64,000 nt of DNA from Persicitalea sp038235275 (GCA_038235275.1 JBBSUC010000019.1:1-64000); one strand, 5' to 3'; positions 8,247-17,527 are shown, numbered from the stretch's first letter. Translations and numbers: made by a program. Notes: generated from the letters alone by a model not told the origin.

Positions 8247-9621
8247 GTTCGCGTTGGGGGATAAGGTAAAGGGGACGGATGTTGTTTTTGCCTTGCGCTT
8301 TCAGGGCTTCCTGCGCCTTGCCGAAACGCAGCAGGTCGGCCCAGCGGTGGTTTTCAAAAGCCAATTCCACGCGGCGTTCGTGCAGGAGCTTGTCGGCAAA
8401 GGTGCCGGGCGTAGCAGCGTCGATGGGTTTCAGCTTGGCCCGCGTCCGCACCTGGTTGATGTAGCCATAGGCCTCCGGCGATTCACCCAAGGCCTCGGCC
8501 AGCATCAACAGCACGTCGGCGTAGCGCAATACTACAAAGTTGTAAGAGGCGTCATTCTCATTAAAAGAATTTTCTTTTCCGTATTTGGTAATGAATCGCG
8601 TGTCGTTTTTAGAACTCGTAACCAGGTTGCCCTGCGTCGTAACGTAGCTGGTATCCATTGATTTAAGCAAGCGGTCATCGCCGGGTTCGTAGGCGCGTAG
8701 CATATCTAGCGTCGGGCGGTTTTTGTAGGCACCCGTCGTCTGCCGCAACAGGGGCGAGAAGGCATTGGTGAAAGCGTTGCCCGTGCCGGTGCCACCGCCC
8801 TTGAACTGTATCTCGAAAATGGATTCCTGGTTGTTTTTGTTGGCCAGTCCCCACAGTTTGGCGTAGTCCGGCACCAGCGAATAGCCGTAGCTGTCCACGA
8901 TCTTTTTTAGCACCGGAACGGCTGCCGCCTTGTTGCCCGCCGTGAGGTACACTTTGCCCAGCAAGGCCGCCGCCGCGCCTTTGGTGGCGCGTCCGAGATC
9001 CGCCGCTGCCGTGTATTTCACGGGCAGGCTGGTTTCGGCTTTTTGCAAATCCACGATCAACTGCTTGTAGATGTCGGCGGCGGGCGTTTGGGGTAGCGCC
9101 CGGCCCTCGTCCACCGACTTAGTTTCTTTGAGCGGCATGGGAATATTGCCAAACATCACCGCCAAATTGTAGTACAGCAACGAGCGGACAAACAGCGCTT
9201 CGCCCCGAATGCGATCCTTCAAAGTCGCGTCCATCTCGATCCCGTCGAGGCGGCTCAGCACGATGTTGCAGCGGGCGATGCCCAGGTAGGAATCGGTGTA
9301 GGCAGCGGTGACGATTTCGCTGGTGGCGATTTCGGTAAAGGTGTCGACCACCGTCAGTTCCGCGCCCAGGCCCGTGCCATCGGGGCCCTGGTCGGTGTTG
9401 TCGGAGCGCATTTCCTGCATGATCCAGTAGCTCTGGTTGTAGGTCCCCGTGGCTTGCAGCGATTTGTAGGCCGCGTTGATGGCGGCCAGCATATCGTTGG
9501 CCGTTTGGTAAAAGCCGTTGACGTTGCGCTGCGTCACGGGATTCAAATCCGTAAAATCCTGCCCGCAGGAAAGCAATAAGCCCGTGAGGAGGGTAAGGAG
9601 GTATATGGTTTTTTGTTTCAT
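8215..9621 (-). CDS. SusD/RagB-family outer-membrane glycan-binding lipoprotein
   Basis: 468 residues from ATG 9621, with lipobox LLLSC at the N-terminus. The protein shows the usual SusD arrangement: N-terminal 'FTDLNPVTQRN..GFY...ND...A....Y', TPR-like helices with 'RGEALFVRSLLYYNLAVMFG', and C-terminal 'RYADVLLMLAEAL', 'YINQVRTRAKL', 'ERRVELAFENHRWADLLRFG'. SusD proteins cap the SusC barrel on the cell surface and bind the incoming oligosaccharide or peptide. It lies downstream of the susC-like gene in one operon. The ligand cannot be told, because no glycoside hydrolase is in the operon. Confidence 0.95.
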   Translation of the reverse strand: MKQKTIYLLTLLTGLLLSCGQDFTDLNPVTQRNVNGFYQTANDMLAAINAAYKSLQATGTYNQSYWIMQEMRSDNTDQGPDGTGLGAELTVVDTFTEIATSEIVTAAYTDSYLGIARCNIVLSRLDGIEMDATLKDRIRGEALFVRSLLYYNLAVMFGNIPMPLKETKSVDEGRALPQTPAADIYKQLIVDLQKAETSLPVKYTAAADLGRATKGAAAALLGKVYLTAGNKAAAVPVLKKIVDSYGYSLVPDYAKLWGLANKNNQESIFEIQFKGGGTGTGNAFTNAFSPLLRQTTGAYKNRPTLDMLRAYEPGDDRLLKSMDTSYVTTQGNLVTSSKNDTRFITKYGKENSFNENDASYNFVVLRYADVLLMLAEALGESPEAYGYINQVRTRAKLKPIDAATPGTFADKLLHERRVELAFENHRWADLLRFGKAQEALKAQGKNNIRPLYLIPQRELDINSSYKQN

Positions 9622-9673
9622 GTTTTTTTGTTCTTCGTTCAAAATGATCGACATTTTCAACCTTCAACCCCTC

Positions 9674-9700
9674 CTGTCACTCTGAGCGGAGTCGAAGAGC
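9674..9700. repeat. Possible dispersed intergenic repeat between susC and susD
   Basis: The susC-susD spacer contains CTGTCACTCTGAGCGGAGTC followed by GAAGAG. Sequences of the type 'TGTCA-nCTGAGCGGAGTCGAAG' recur between genes in many Bacteroidota genomes; a related but diverged string is at about 24030-24060 in this window (CTGTCAGGCCGAGCGGA). Function unknown. Confidence 0.35.
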
Positions 9701-9710
9701 AACTCTCAAC

Positions 9711-12700
9711 TTAAAAAGTGGCGCTTATTCCAAAAGTGAAATTCCGACTCAGCGGATAGGCACCGTAGTCCTCGCCCTGCACGCCCGTCAAGCCCGCCTG
9801 GTTGTTGACCTCGGGGTTATAGCCGAGGTACTTAGTGCTGGTAAAGAGGTTGGTGCCCGAAACGTACATTCGGAATGATTGAAACCGCTGGCCCAGCATG
9901 GCCTTGGAAAAAGTATAGCCCAGGGCCAGATTCCGCAGCCGGAAGTAGGAGCCGTCTTCCACCTGAAACGAGGAAGGTCGCGTGTTGCCGCCGTGCAAAT
10001 CAGTCACACGGTCGGCGCGGGGGATCGTGCCATTGCCGGGATTCTCGGCCGATATCCAGCGCTCGGTCCAGAGCGCGTAGGAATTAGTCGCCGCCTCGCC
10101 GTTGCCTAGGTGCCGCCGGGTCAGGTTCAGAATTTCGGAACCCTGCACGCCCTGGAAGAAAATGGCCAGATCGAAGCCCTTGTAGGAAAACTTGTTGGTA
10201 ATGCCGTAAGTAAAATCGGGCAGGTAATTCCCGGTGACAGTGCGGTCCTTGGCGTCGATTTTGCCGTCGCCGTTGACGTCTTTGAAGCGAAAGTCGCCGG
10301 GGCGGCGGGCCGGGGCCAGCGCGTCCTTAGGGGCAGCGTCGATTTCGGCCTGGGTTTGAAAAATTCCCTCCACCCTGTAGCCGTAGTAGCTGCCGATGGG
10401 CGAGCCTATTTGGGTGATGTGCCGGATGCCCGCGCCACCCGAACTCAGGATGGGATCGCCCGTGGGGCCGAGTTTCAGGACTTCGTTTTTATTGGAAGAA
10501 AAATTCATATCCGTCGTCCAAGTAAAAGCACCCACGATGTTGCGGCTGGTAAGGGTCAGCTCGATGCCCTTGTTTTCCACTTCGCCAATGTTCTGCAAGG
10601 CCGTAGAGAAACCCACCGCCGACGGTACTTGCACGTTGAGCAGCAGGTCGGAGGTAAGCTTGCGATAAATGTCCGCCGAGAGGTATATCCGGTCGCGCAG
10701 CAACCCTACGTCCAGCCCGAAGTCGGTCTGCGTGGTTTTTTCCCAGGTCAGGTTGTCATTGCTGATCGTGGCGGGAGCAATGCCGTTGACCAGCACATTG
10801 TTCAGCACGTAATTATAAGGACTCAACAGGCCGATAGATGCGTAGTTGGGAATCAGGAAATTACCCGTCTGTCCCCAGCTTCCGCGTAGTTTCAAATCGC
10901 TCACGGTTGTCTGGGTTTTCATAAATGCTTCTTCCGACACCCGCCAGCCCGCCGAGAACGACGGGAAGGTGCCGGTTTTGTTCCCAGCCCCGAAACGCGA
11001 AGAGCGGTCGGAGCGCACGGTGGCCGTCAACAAGTACTTGTCGCGGAAGGCGTAGTTGACCCGCGCCAGGGCCGACACCAGCGACCATTCCTGGCGGTTG
11101 TCGCCGCCGCTCGTGACTTGCCCGCCGCTGACGGAGGGCGCGAGGTCGTCGGGATGGTTCTGGGCGTACACCTGGTTGGCGTCGAGGCGGTCTTTCTGGG
11201 CGCTGTAGCCAACCACTGCCGACACACGATGGTCCTTGCCAAAAGTTTTATCGTAGGAAAGCGTATTCTCCGTGAGCCAGTTAAAGTTGAGCGAGGCATT
11301 GGATTGGGCGTAAGGATCGCCAACGGTGGAGGCGCGATTCAGAAAAGCCCGGGCCATGTAGAACGAGCGGTTGTAGGTGTTCACGTCGATGCCCGTGTAG
11401 AGTTTGTACTTCAGGCCGTCCAGCAATTCGTACTCCAAAAACACATTGCCGAAGGTCCTGAACTGCTTCAAATCGTCAGTGACGTACTTGATGATGGCCA
11501 GTGGATTACTGGCCGCCGTCATGTTGGTTCCGCGCCCGTTTTCGGTAAACAGGTGCGACTGGTTGTCGGTCTGATTGATGGTACCGTCGGGCAAAAAGGG
11601 CTTGACAGTGGGTGAATGCGCCAGCGCCGAGTACACGATGCCAGGCGGGTCGGCGAAGTAGGGCGCTCCCGCTGGGGAGCGGGCGGTGTTGGTGAAGGAT
11701 GGACTCAGCCCGAAACCCAGCTTCAATTTCTTGATCGGATTGGCTTCCAGATTCACCCGGAAACTGTACCGCTCAAAGCCGCTGCGGTCGATGATGCCCT
11801 TTTGATTGTAGTAGCCGCCCGAAAAGTAGTAGCGCACTGCTTCTGTACCGCCCGACACCGAGGCGTTGTAGCTCTGCACCGGGGCCGAATGGAAAATCTG
11901 GTCCTGCCAATCGGTGTCGGTGCCATCGGGATTCACGAAATCGTCCGGGATGAAGTAGTTGGCGTTGTTGGTCTTGGTATAGCGGACTTCGTTGGGGTCG
12001 CTGGCGTTGGCCCCCGCGACATCCTGCAGATAGGCGTTGTTTTTAGCTTCGGTGGAGTAAGCGATGTACTGCGCCGCATTCATCATGTTCACGCGCTTGG
12101 CCACGCTCTGCACCCCGAAGTAGGCATCGAAACCCACGACGGGTTTAGAACTCAGCTTACCTTTTTTGGTGGTAATGATAATGACGCCGTTGGAACCGCG
12201 CGAACCGTAAATCGCTGCCGCCGAAGCGTCTTTTAGTACTTCGATGGATTCGATGTCGCTGGGGTTGATGGTGCCGAGCGGATTGGTGGCGGGCAGGGCG
12301 AAGGCCGTCGTACGCCGCGTGATGTCGCCCTGGATACCCGGATCGGTATTTTTGGACACTGGAAAGCCGTCAATGACGTACAGCGGCTCGTTGCCGGCGG
12401 AAACCGACCCCAGGCCGCGCACCCGGATGGTGGTAGCCGCGCCCGGCTCACCGCTGGGTTCCTGCACCTGCACCCCGGCGATTTGGCCCTGAATGGCGTT
12501 CTCAAAGTTAGTGACCGGAATTTCCTTGATGTTTTTGGCGGTAAGCGAGCCGATGGAACCCGTAATGTCGCCCTTGCGCTGGGTACCGTAGCCTACCACC
12601 AGCACCTCACTCAGGCTGCTGGCTGAGGGTTCGAGCTGCACATTCAGCGTGGTTTGGTTGCCGACGGCGACCTCTTGTGTGGCGTAGCCAATAAAGGAAA

Positions 12701-12983
12701 ACACCAGTGTGGCTCCGCGGTCAGGAACACTGAGAGCGAAGTCGCCGTTGCCGTCCGTCACCACACCCCGGTTGGTGCCTTTCAGCAGCACGTTTACGCC
12801 GGGTAGCCCGGTGTTGTTCTCGTCCATTACCTTGCCCCGGACTTCCGTGTCGGCGATTGTGCGACCTGTTTCGTTCCATTCCGGCGCAACGGCACTCGCC
12901 ACCGCTAAGCTACCCGGCCCTTCTATTTGAACCACCAGGAAGCAAACTCCTAACAGCCAGTTTCGTAAAAGTAAAATTTTCAT
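9711..12983 (-). CDS. SusC/RagA-family TonB-dependent transporter
   Basis: 1090 residues from ATG 12983 (signal peptide MKILLLRNWLLGVCFLV). Order of parts: a carboxypeptidase-regulatory-like domain (VRGKVMDENNTGLPGVNVLL, about 50-70), TonB box region with 'EVLVVGYGTQRKGDITGSI', plug domain with 'RVRGLGSVS..EPLYVIDG' and the SusC signature 'AAIYGSRGSNGVIIITTKKG', then a long beta barrel ending in a C-terminal Phe (ISATF). It imports large nutrients through the outer membrane using TonB energy, together with SusD. No sigma/anti-sigma or hybrid sensor gene adjoins it, so control must come from elsewhere or from the upstream dyad at 13117. Confidence 0.96.
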   Translation of the reverse strand: MKILLLRNWLLGVCFLVVQIEGPGSLAVASAVAPEWNETGRTIADTEVRGKVMDENNTGLPGVNVLLKGTNRGVVTDGNGDFALSVPDRGATLVFSFIGYATQEVAVGNQTTLNVQLEPSASSLSEVLVVGYGTQRKGDITGSIGSLTAKNIKEIPVTNFENAIQGQIAGVQVQEPSGEPGAATTIRVRGLGSVSAGNEPLYVIDGFPVSKNTDPGIQGDITRRTTAFALPATNPLGTINPSDIESIEVLKDASAAAIYGSRGSNGVIIITTKKGKLSSKPVVGFDAYFGVQSVAKRVNMMNAAQYIAYSTEAKNNAYLQDVAGANASDPNEVRYTKTNNANYFIPDDFVNPDGTDTDWQDQIFHSAPVQSYNASVSGGTEAVRYYFSGGYYNQKGIIDRSGFERYSFRVNLEANPIKKLKLGFGLSPSFTNTARSPAGAPYFADPPGIVYSALAHSPTVKPFLPDGTINQTDNQSHLFTENGRGTNMTAASNPLAIIKYVTDDLKQFRTFGNVFLEYELLDGLKYKLYTGIDVNTYNRSFYMARAFLNRASTVGDPYAQSNASLNFNWLTENTLSYDKTFGKDHRVSAVVGYSAQKDRLDANQVYAQNHPDDLAPSVSGGQVTSGGDNRQEWSLVSALARVNYAFRDKYLLTATVRSDRSSRFGAGNKTGTFPSFSAGWRVSEEAFMKTQTTVSDLKLRGSWGQTGNFLIPNYASIGLLSPYNYVLNNVLVNGIAPATISNDNLTWEKTTQTDFGLDVGLLRDRIYLSADIYRKLTSDLLLNVQVPSAVGFSTALQNIGEVENKGIELTLTSRNIVGAFTWTTDMNFSSNKNEVLKLGPTGDPILSSGGAGIRHITQIGSPIGSYYGYRVEGIFQTQAEIDAAPKDALAPARRPGDFRFKDVNGDGKIDAKDRTVTGNYLPDFTYGITNKFSYKGFDLAIFFQGVQGSEILNLTRRHLGNGEAATNSYALWTERWISAENPGNGTIPRADRVTDLHGGNTRPSSFQVEDGSYFRLRNLALGYTFSKAMLGQRFQSFRMYVSGTNLFTSTKYLGYNPEVNNQAGLTGVQGEDYGAYPLSRNFTFGISATF

Positions 12984-13305
12984 AAATCGCAAAAAATGAT
13001 AAGGTAAATCATGTTGGGTATTTTAAAGGTCGAACTTACGGAAAAATTGGTCAGCTATGTGCCTGGCCAAATAAAAAAATAACTTCTTCCGGATTGTGGC
13101 TAATTCTATTCGTATATTGTCCTAATGATTATCGGACAACATTAAGTTCTAAAAAATTCAAGAAACTTCGGTAGGCGCAAGCTGATTGGATTTAGCTTTC
13201 AGGGGCGTCGTAGCTACCAGCTTTCAGAAAAATAAAACTTGAATGTGAGTAGGAAAAATCCCAAAAATCCTTTCATTTGTACTTTCGAGGGACTCTATAA
13301 AGTAT
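12984..13305. other. Divergent regulatory region between susC and nqrA (322 bases)
   Basis: AT-rich region from which both the susC operon (minus) and the nqr operon (plus) must be transcribed. It contains the dyad at 13117-13139. I did not find a convincing -33/-7 pair with normal spacing on either strand, nor any short coding frame. Confidence 0.5.
13117..13139. promoter_or_regulatory. Candidate operator dyad TTGTCC...GGACAA
   Basis: TTGTCC (13117-13122) and GGACAA (13134-13139) flank a centre that is itself nearly symmetric (TAATGATTA). The right half reads ATTATCGGACA, the same 11-mer found in the dyad upstream of the NtrC/adaptor genes at 34775-34785. It lies 134 bases upstream of susC and 167 bases upstream of nqrA. 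Probably a protein-binding site; which gene it controls is inference. Confidence 0.4.
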
Positions 13306-14682
13306 ATGGCTAAACCACTGACACTGCATAAAGGCTACGACATCAAGCTCGTGGGCGAAGCCGACTACACCATCACCGATCTGCCCGTTTCGGAGGTCGT
13401 GGCCATCAAGCCGCCCGACTTTCCGGGTTTGGTTCCCAGGCTGATGGTGGAAGTGGGAGACGAGGTGCTGGCGGGTCAGCCACTGTTTTTTGATAAGAAC
13501 GACGAACGCATCAAGTTCTTCTCGACGGTCAGCGGCGAGGTGGCGGAGATCGTCCGGGGCGCGAAACGGCGCATCATGGAGGTCAGAATTGTCCCTGACC
13601 GCGAGGAGCGCAACTATGTGCACCACGAACCCGCCGACCCTGTAAAACTTTCCCGCGAAGACATCATCGAGCGATTGCTCACGGGCGGCGGATGGGATTA
13701 CATCCGGCAGCGGCCTTTCTCGCTGATTGCCAATCCCGAAGATATCCCAAAATCAATTTTCGTCTCCTGTTTCGACACCGCGCCGCTTGCGCCGGATTTA
13801 GGATATATCGTAGATTTTGAGAAAGAAAATTTTGAGACAGGTCTCGCCGCCCTTAGCCAACTAGCCAACGGCAATCTGCACTTGGGAGTGCAGAACCAAT
13901 CCGGCAAAGGTGTCTCTAATAAAGCAGTATCTGCCGATAAAATTGCGGCTGTTGCCAACGAAAACATTCATCCGATCAAAGGCCCGCATCCGGCGGGCAA
14001 TGTCGGCATCCAAATCCATCACCTCGACCCGATCAGGAAAGGCGAACTCGTCTGGTACGTGCATCCGCAGGATGTCATTATCATCGGGCGGCTCTTCCGT
14101 GAAGGCCGCTACCGCACCGACCGCGTGGTGGCCCTGACGGGGAGCAGTGTCAAAGCCCCGCAGTATTTCCGGGCTGTCACGGGACAAACGATGTCCTCCA
14201 TCCTCGACAACAGAATCGAAGGTGACGCTGCCCGCATCATTCAGGGCAACGTGCTGACGGGCATCAACTCTTCGTCCGAAGATTTCCTCTCGCACTACAC
14301 CAACCAAATTACCGTCATTCCCGAAGGCGGCGAGCCGGAATTCCTGGGCTGGCTGACGCCAGGCATCAAGAAACTGAGCCTTTCCAAAACGTTTTTCTCC
14401 TGGCTTTTTCCCAATCGCAACTACGCCCTCGATACCAGTATGCGCGGCGAGGAGCGGGCCTTCGTCATGACGGGCCAGTACGATAAAGTGCTGCCCATGA
14501 ACATTATGCCGGTGATTTTGTTAAAATCAATCCTGGCCAAAGACATCGAACGCATGGAACAACTGGGCATTTACGAAGTATCGGAAGAAGACTTCGCCCT
14601 CTGCGAATTCGTCTGCACCTCTAAAATAGAAGTCCAGAAAATTATTGCCGAGGGGCTGGAATATGTGCGGTTGGAAGGATAA
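13306..14682 (+). CDS. nqrA: Na+-translocating NADH:quinone reductase subunit A
   Basis: 458 residues, the normal length for NqrA. N-terminus MAKPLTLHKGYDIKLVGEA and the following barrel/sandwich-hybrid motif 'PPDFPGLVPRLMVEVGDEVLAGQPLF' match the family, which is a cytoplasmic peripheral subunit of the Na+-NQR complex and contributes to quinone binding. No membrane segments, as expected. First gene of a complete nqrABCDEF-apbE operon. The complex oxidises NADH, reduces quinone and exports Na+. Confidence 0.97.
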   Translation: MAKPLTLHKGYDIKLVGEADYTITDLPVSEVVAIKPPDFPGLVPRLMVEVGDEVLAGQPLFFDKNDERIKFFSTVSGEVAEIVRGAKRRIMEVRIVPDREERNYVHHEPADPVKLSREDIIERLLTGGGWDYIRQRPFSLIANPEDIPKSIFVSCFDTAPLAPDLGYIVDFEKENFETGLAALSQLANGNLHLGVQNQSGKGVSNKAVSADKIAAVANENIHPIKGPHPAGNVGIQIHHLDPIRKGELVWYVHPQDVIIIGRLFREGRYRTDRVVALTGSSVKAPQYFRAVTGQTMSSILDNRIEGDAARIIQGNVLTGINSSSEDFLSHYTNQITVIPEGGEPEFLGWLTPGIKKLSLSKTFFSWLFPNRNYALDTSMRGEERAFVMTGQYDKVLPMNIMPVILLKSILAKDIERMEQLGIYEVSEEDFALCEFVCTSKIEVQKIIAEGLEYVRLEG

Positions 14683-14688
14683 ATTTTA

Positions 14689-14795
14689 GGTCAAGGGTTG
14701 AAAGGTCAAGGGTTGGACGCCTAAACAGCTAGACAATTACACGATTCAACAATTACACATCAATTCAACGATTACACAAATAAACAAATCAACAC
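14689..14795 (+). repeat. Periodic leader upstream of nqrB
   Basis: The nqrA-nqrB spacer contains two low-complexity blocks. The first (14689-14716) repeats GGTCAAGGGTTG; the second (14732-14795) is built of 8-nt units such as ATTCAACG, ATTACACA, AATAAACA and AATCAACA, ending 4 bases before the nqrB start. Closely related units occur, in the same orientation to the gene, upstream of cysM and fadD. No stable hairpin is evident; as RNA it would be an unstructured A/C-rich leader. Confidence 0.6.
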
Positions 14796-14799
14796 CCTT

Positions 14800-15957
14800 T
14801 TGAAGCCAATACGCAACCTGGTCGAAACGCTTGAACCACACTTCAAGAAAGGCGGTAAATACGAGAAGTACCACCCGGCGTTCGACGCTTTGTCGACATT
14901 TTTGTTCGTGCCGGGCCACACCACGGAGAACGGCGTCCACATTCGCGATGCCATGGATTTGAAGCGCACTATGTTTACCGTGGTGATCGCCATGATTCCT
15001 GCCCTGCTTTTCGGGATGTGGAATGTGGGCTACCAGCATTATCTGGCCTACGGCATGGACATGAGCCTGATGGACAACTTTATGTTTGGCTTCTGGCGCG
15101 TGATGCCCATCGTGGTTGTCTCTTACGCTGTGGGATTGGGGACGGAGTTCGTCTTCGCTATATCAAAAGGCCACGTTGTCAGTGAGGGGTACTTGGTCAC
15201 GGGGCTGCTCATTCCCCTGATTATGCCCGTCACGATTCCACTGTGGATGGTGGCGTTTGCCTCGATTTTTTGTGTGATTCTTGGCAAAGAAATCTTTGGC
15301 GGCACGGGCATGAATTTCATGAATCCCGCCCTGCTGGCCCGCGCTTTCCTCTTCTTTGCCTTTCCGGCTTACATGACGGGCGATATATGGACCGACGTCT
15401 CACCCGAGCCGGGCCACGCGCTGGTGGATGCCTGGTCAGGGGCTACCAATCTGGTAACGTTCGACAACAATTTCGCGCAACTCCCGTCTCCTTCCGATAT
15501 GTTCTGGGGTTTTGAGCAAGGTTCCATTGGCGAAACCAGCGTTTTTGCTATCCTGATCGGCGTATTCATTTTGGTAGCTTCCGGGGTGGGCAGTTGGAAA
15601 ATCATTCTCTCCTGCGTCATCGGTGCGTTAGCGATGGGTCTTTTCCTCAATTTCGTCGCGCCCGTCGATGTGCCGACCAGTTCGATGCATACGCCCGCTT
15701 ACTACCATTTATTGATGGGTAGCTTCGCCTTTGGCGCAGTGTATATGGCCACTGACCCCGTGAGTGCCGCGCATACTGAGGGCGGAAAATGGATTTACGG
15801 CATCATGATCGGGATGTTTACCGTTATATTGCGGGTGTTCAACCCGGCTTATCCCGAAGGCGTCATGCTGGCCATCCTGCTGATGAATGTGTTTGCGCCT
15901 TTGATCGATCACCTTGTGGTGGAACGCCACATCAAAACCCGAATGAGACGTGCATAG
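14800..15957 (+). CDS. nqrB: Na+-translocating NADH:quinone reductase subunit B
   Basis: 385 residues with about ten membrane segments. The N-terminal 'LEPHFKKGGKYEKYHPAFDALSTFLF' is characteristic. The flavinylation motif DAWSGAT at 210-216 carries the threonine (T216) expected to hold covalent FMN. The start is taken as TTG 14800, since no ATG is available before the conserved N-terminus. The last bases overlap the nqrC start by 8, so the two are translationally coupled. Together with NqrD/E it forms the Na+ channel part of the pump. Confidence 0.97.
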   Translation: MKPIRNLVETLEPHFKKGGKYEKYHPAFDALSTFLFVPGHTTENGVHIRDAMDLKRTMFTVVIAMIPALLFGMWNVGYQHYLAYGMDMSLMDNFMFGFWRVMPIVVVSYAVGLGTEFVFAISKGHVVSEGYLVTGLLIPLIMPVTIPLWMVAFASIFCVILGKEIFGGTGMNFMNPALLARAFLFFAFPAYMTGDIWTDVSPEPGHALVDAWSGATNLVTFDNNFAQLPSPSDMFWGFEQGSIGETSVFAILIGVFILVASGVGSWKIILSCVIGALAMGLFLNFVAPVDVPTSSMHTPAYYHLLMGSFAFGAVYMATDPVSAAHTEGGKWIYGIMIGMFTVILRVFNPAYPEGVMLAILLMNVFAPLIDHLVVERHIKTRMRRA

Positions 15958-16672
15958 CAACCAATATACTTTAATCTACGCCGCCGTCCTATCCATCATT
16001 ACGGCGGTGGTCCTGGCCGTTGCCGCCCAGGGACTGAAAGAATTACAGGACGCCAACGTAGCCCTCGACACGCGCTCTAACATTCTGAAAGCCGTGCGGC
16101 TCGACTACACCGATCGCGATAAAATCAACCAAACCTACGAGTCGTCGGTGCAAGAGTTGGTCGTGAACACGGCGGGGGAAATCGAAAAAGACGAGCAGGC
16201 CGCGCGAATCGACCTCAAAAATCAGATTAACAAAAAGCCGGAGGAGCGCAAGCTGCCGCTCTATGTTTACACGGGCGAAGGCAATAAGAAATTCTACATC
16301 ATTCCAGTGCGCGGCAATGGACTTTGGGGGCCGATTTGGGGCTTCGTCTCGCTCGAAGGCGATTTTGACACGGTGTATGGTGCCTACTTCGACCACAAAG
16401 GCGAAACGCCCGGCCTTGGCGCCGAAATAGCCGAACTACCTTTTCAGAAGCAATTTCAGGGAAAGGAAATTATGGAAGGAGACAAGTTTGTTTCGGTCAA
16501 CGTGTTGAAAACTACCTATAAAAGTGCCCTCGGCGAGAAGCATCGCGTGGACGCTGTTTCGGGTGGCACCATTACCTCCAACGGTACCGACGCCATGCTC
16601 AAAAACTGCCTTGCACCCTACGTTTCTTATTTTGAGAAAATAGAAAAAAAACCTAGGGTAGCAGTAAGGTAG
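15950..16672 (+). CDS. nqrC: Na+-translocating NADH:quinone reductase subunit C
   Basis: 240 residues: one N-terminal membrane helix (about 7-28) followed by a periplasmic FMN-binding domain. The motif DAVSGGT (201-207) fits the ApbE target pattern D-x-x-S-G-A/G-T, so T207 is the likely covalent FMN site; Gly replaces the more usual Ala just before it. The 'GNGLWGPIWGFVSL' segment (about 122-135) is typical of NqrC/RnfG. Start is GTG 15950, overlapping nqrB. Electrons are thought to pass through this subunit on their way to quinone. Confidence 0.96.
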   Translation: MHSNQYTLIYAAVLSIITAVVLAVAAQGLKELQDANVALDTRSNILKAVRLDYTDRDKINQTYESSVQELVVNTAGEIEKDEQAARIDLKNQINKKPEERKLPLYVYTGEGNKKFYIIPVRGNGLWGPIWGFVSLEGDFDTVYGAYFDHKGETPGLGAEIAELPFQKQFQGKEIMEGDKFVSVNVLKTTYKSALGEKHRVDAVSGGTITSNGTDAMLKNCLAPYVSYFEKIEKKPRVAVR

Positions 16673-16781
16673 GGGGTGAACCGGGGACGCCCGCGCGATT
16701 GAATATTAGATTTTGGATATTTGACTCTCAACTTAAGAAAAATACGAATGATTGTTTTTAAAACTTAAGGGAGAACCCCAT

Positions 16782-16809
16782 CATTCTATCATTCACTCAT
16801 TCTATCATC
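16782..16809 (+). repeat. Octamer-repeat leader upstream of nqrD
   Basis: Three consecutive 8-nt units, CATTCTAT, CATTCACT, CATTCTAT, then CATC, ending 28 bases before the nqrD start. It is of the same type as the leaders of nqrB, nqrE, nqrF, cysM and fadD. Confidence 0.6.
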
Positions 16810-16837
16810 GCACCGGCGACCCGGTCAAAATTGAATA

Positions 16838-17521
16838 ATGGCCACAGAAACCACCACCGCCCTTCCCGAGATAAAGGAGAAGAAAAATGAGCCGCTTTTC
16901 TCGAAAAAGAACCTGCAAACCCTGCGCGACCCGCTGGACGACAGCAATCCCGTGACCGTGCAGGTACTGGGCATCTGCTCGGCCCTGGCCGTGACGGTGC
17001 AGGTCAAGCCCGCCCTCATCATGTCGCTGGGCGTGATTTTCGTGACGGCTTTTTCCAACCTCATCATTTCGCTGTTGCGAAACACCATTCCGACGCGCAT
17101 CCGAATTATCGTGCAGCTTATCATCGTGGCCATGCTCGTGACCATTGTGGATCAGTTGCTGAAAGCCTACATTTTCGACGTCAGTAAAAAATTGGCGGTT
17201 TTCGTCGGCCTCATCATCACCAACTGCATCATCATGGGACGGCTGGAGGCTTTCGCCCTCAACCAAAAGCCCTGGCCATCGTTTTTGGATGGCATTGGCA
17301 ACGGTTTGGGTTACGGCTTGATCCTGGTCATGGTGGCCGTGTTCCGGGAATTATTTGGCGCTGGTTCGCTCCTGGGTTACCAAATCGTGCCGCAATGGGC
17401 CTACGACCACGGCTACGTTAACAATGGCCTCATGGTATTGCCCCCCGCCGCTTTGTTCATCATCGGCTTATACATCTGGTGGCAGCGGAGCAGGAATGCG
17501 AAGCTGGTGAATGTATCTTGA
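16838..17521 (+). CDS. nqrD: Na+-translocating NADH:quinone reductase subunit D
   Basis: 227 residues with about six membrane helices. 'DPLDDSNPVTVQVLGICSALAVT' (about 31-53) and 'GLIITNCIIMGRLEAFA' (about 126-142) are the family signatures; NCIIMGR lies in one of the half-helices that carry a cysteine ligand of the intramembrane Fe-S centre shared with NqrE. Start at ATG 16838 fits the length of homologues. A 165-base spacer separates it from nqrC and holds the octamer leader, but orientation and order show one operon. Confidence 0.97.
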   Translation: MATETTTALPEIKEKKNEPLFSKKNLQTLRDPLDDSNPVTVQVLGICSALAVTVQVKPALIMSLGVIFVTAFSNLIISLLRNTIPTRIRIIVQLIIVAMLVTIVDQLLKAYIFDVSKKLAVFVGLIITNCIIMGRLEAFALNQKPWPSFLDGIGNGLGYGLILVMVAVFRELFGAGSLLGYQIVPQWAYDHGYVNNGLMVLPPAALFIIGLYIWWQRSRNAKLVNVS

Positions 17522-17527
17522 TCATCA

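Noticed and set aside
9875..12930. Several plus-strand open frames of 70-260 codons inside susC
   Set aside because: Shadows of a certain SusC coding sequence with no recognisable motif of their own.
12984..13100. Classical Bacteroidota -33/-7 promoter for susC (TTTG...TAAGTTCG)
   Set aside because: The spacing is about 29 bases and the -7 match is partial, too weak to report as a promoter.
14689..14795. CRISPR-like array in the nqrA-nqrB spacer
   Set aside because: Repeat units are only 8 nt, degenerate, and without unique spacers.
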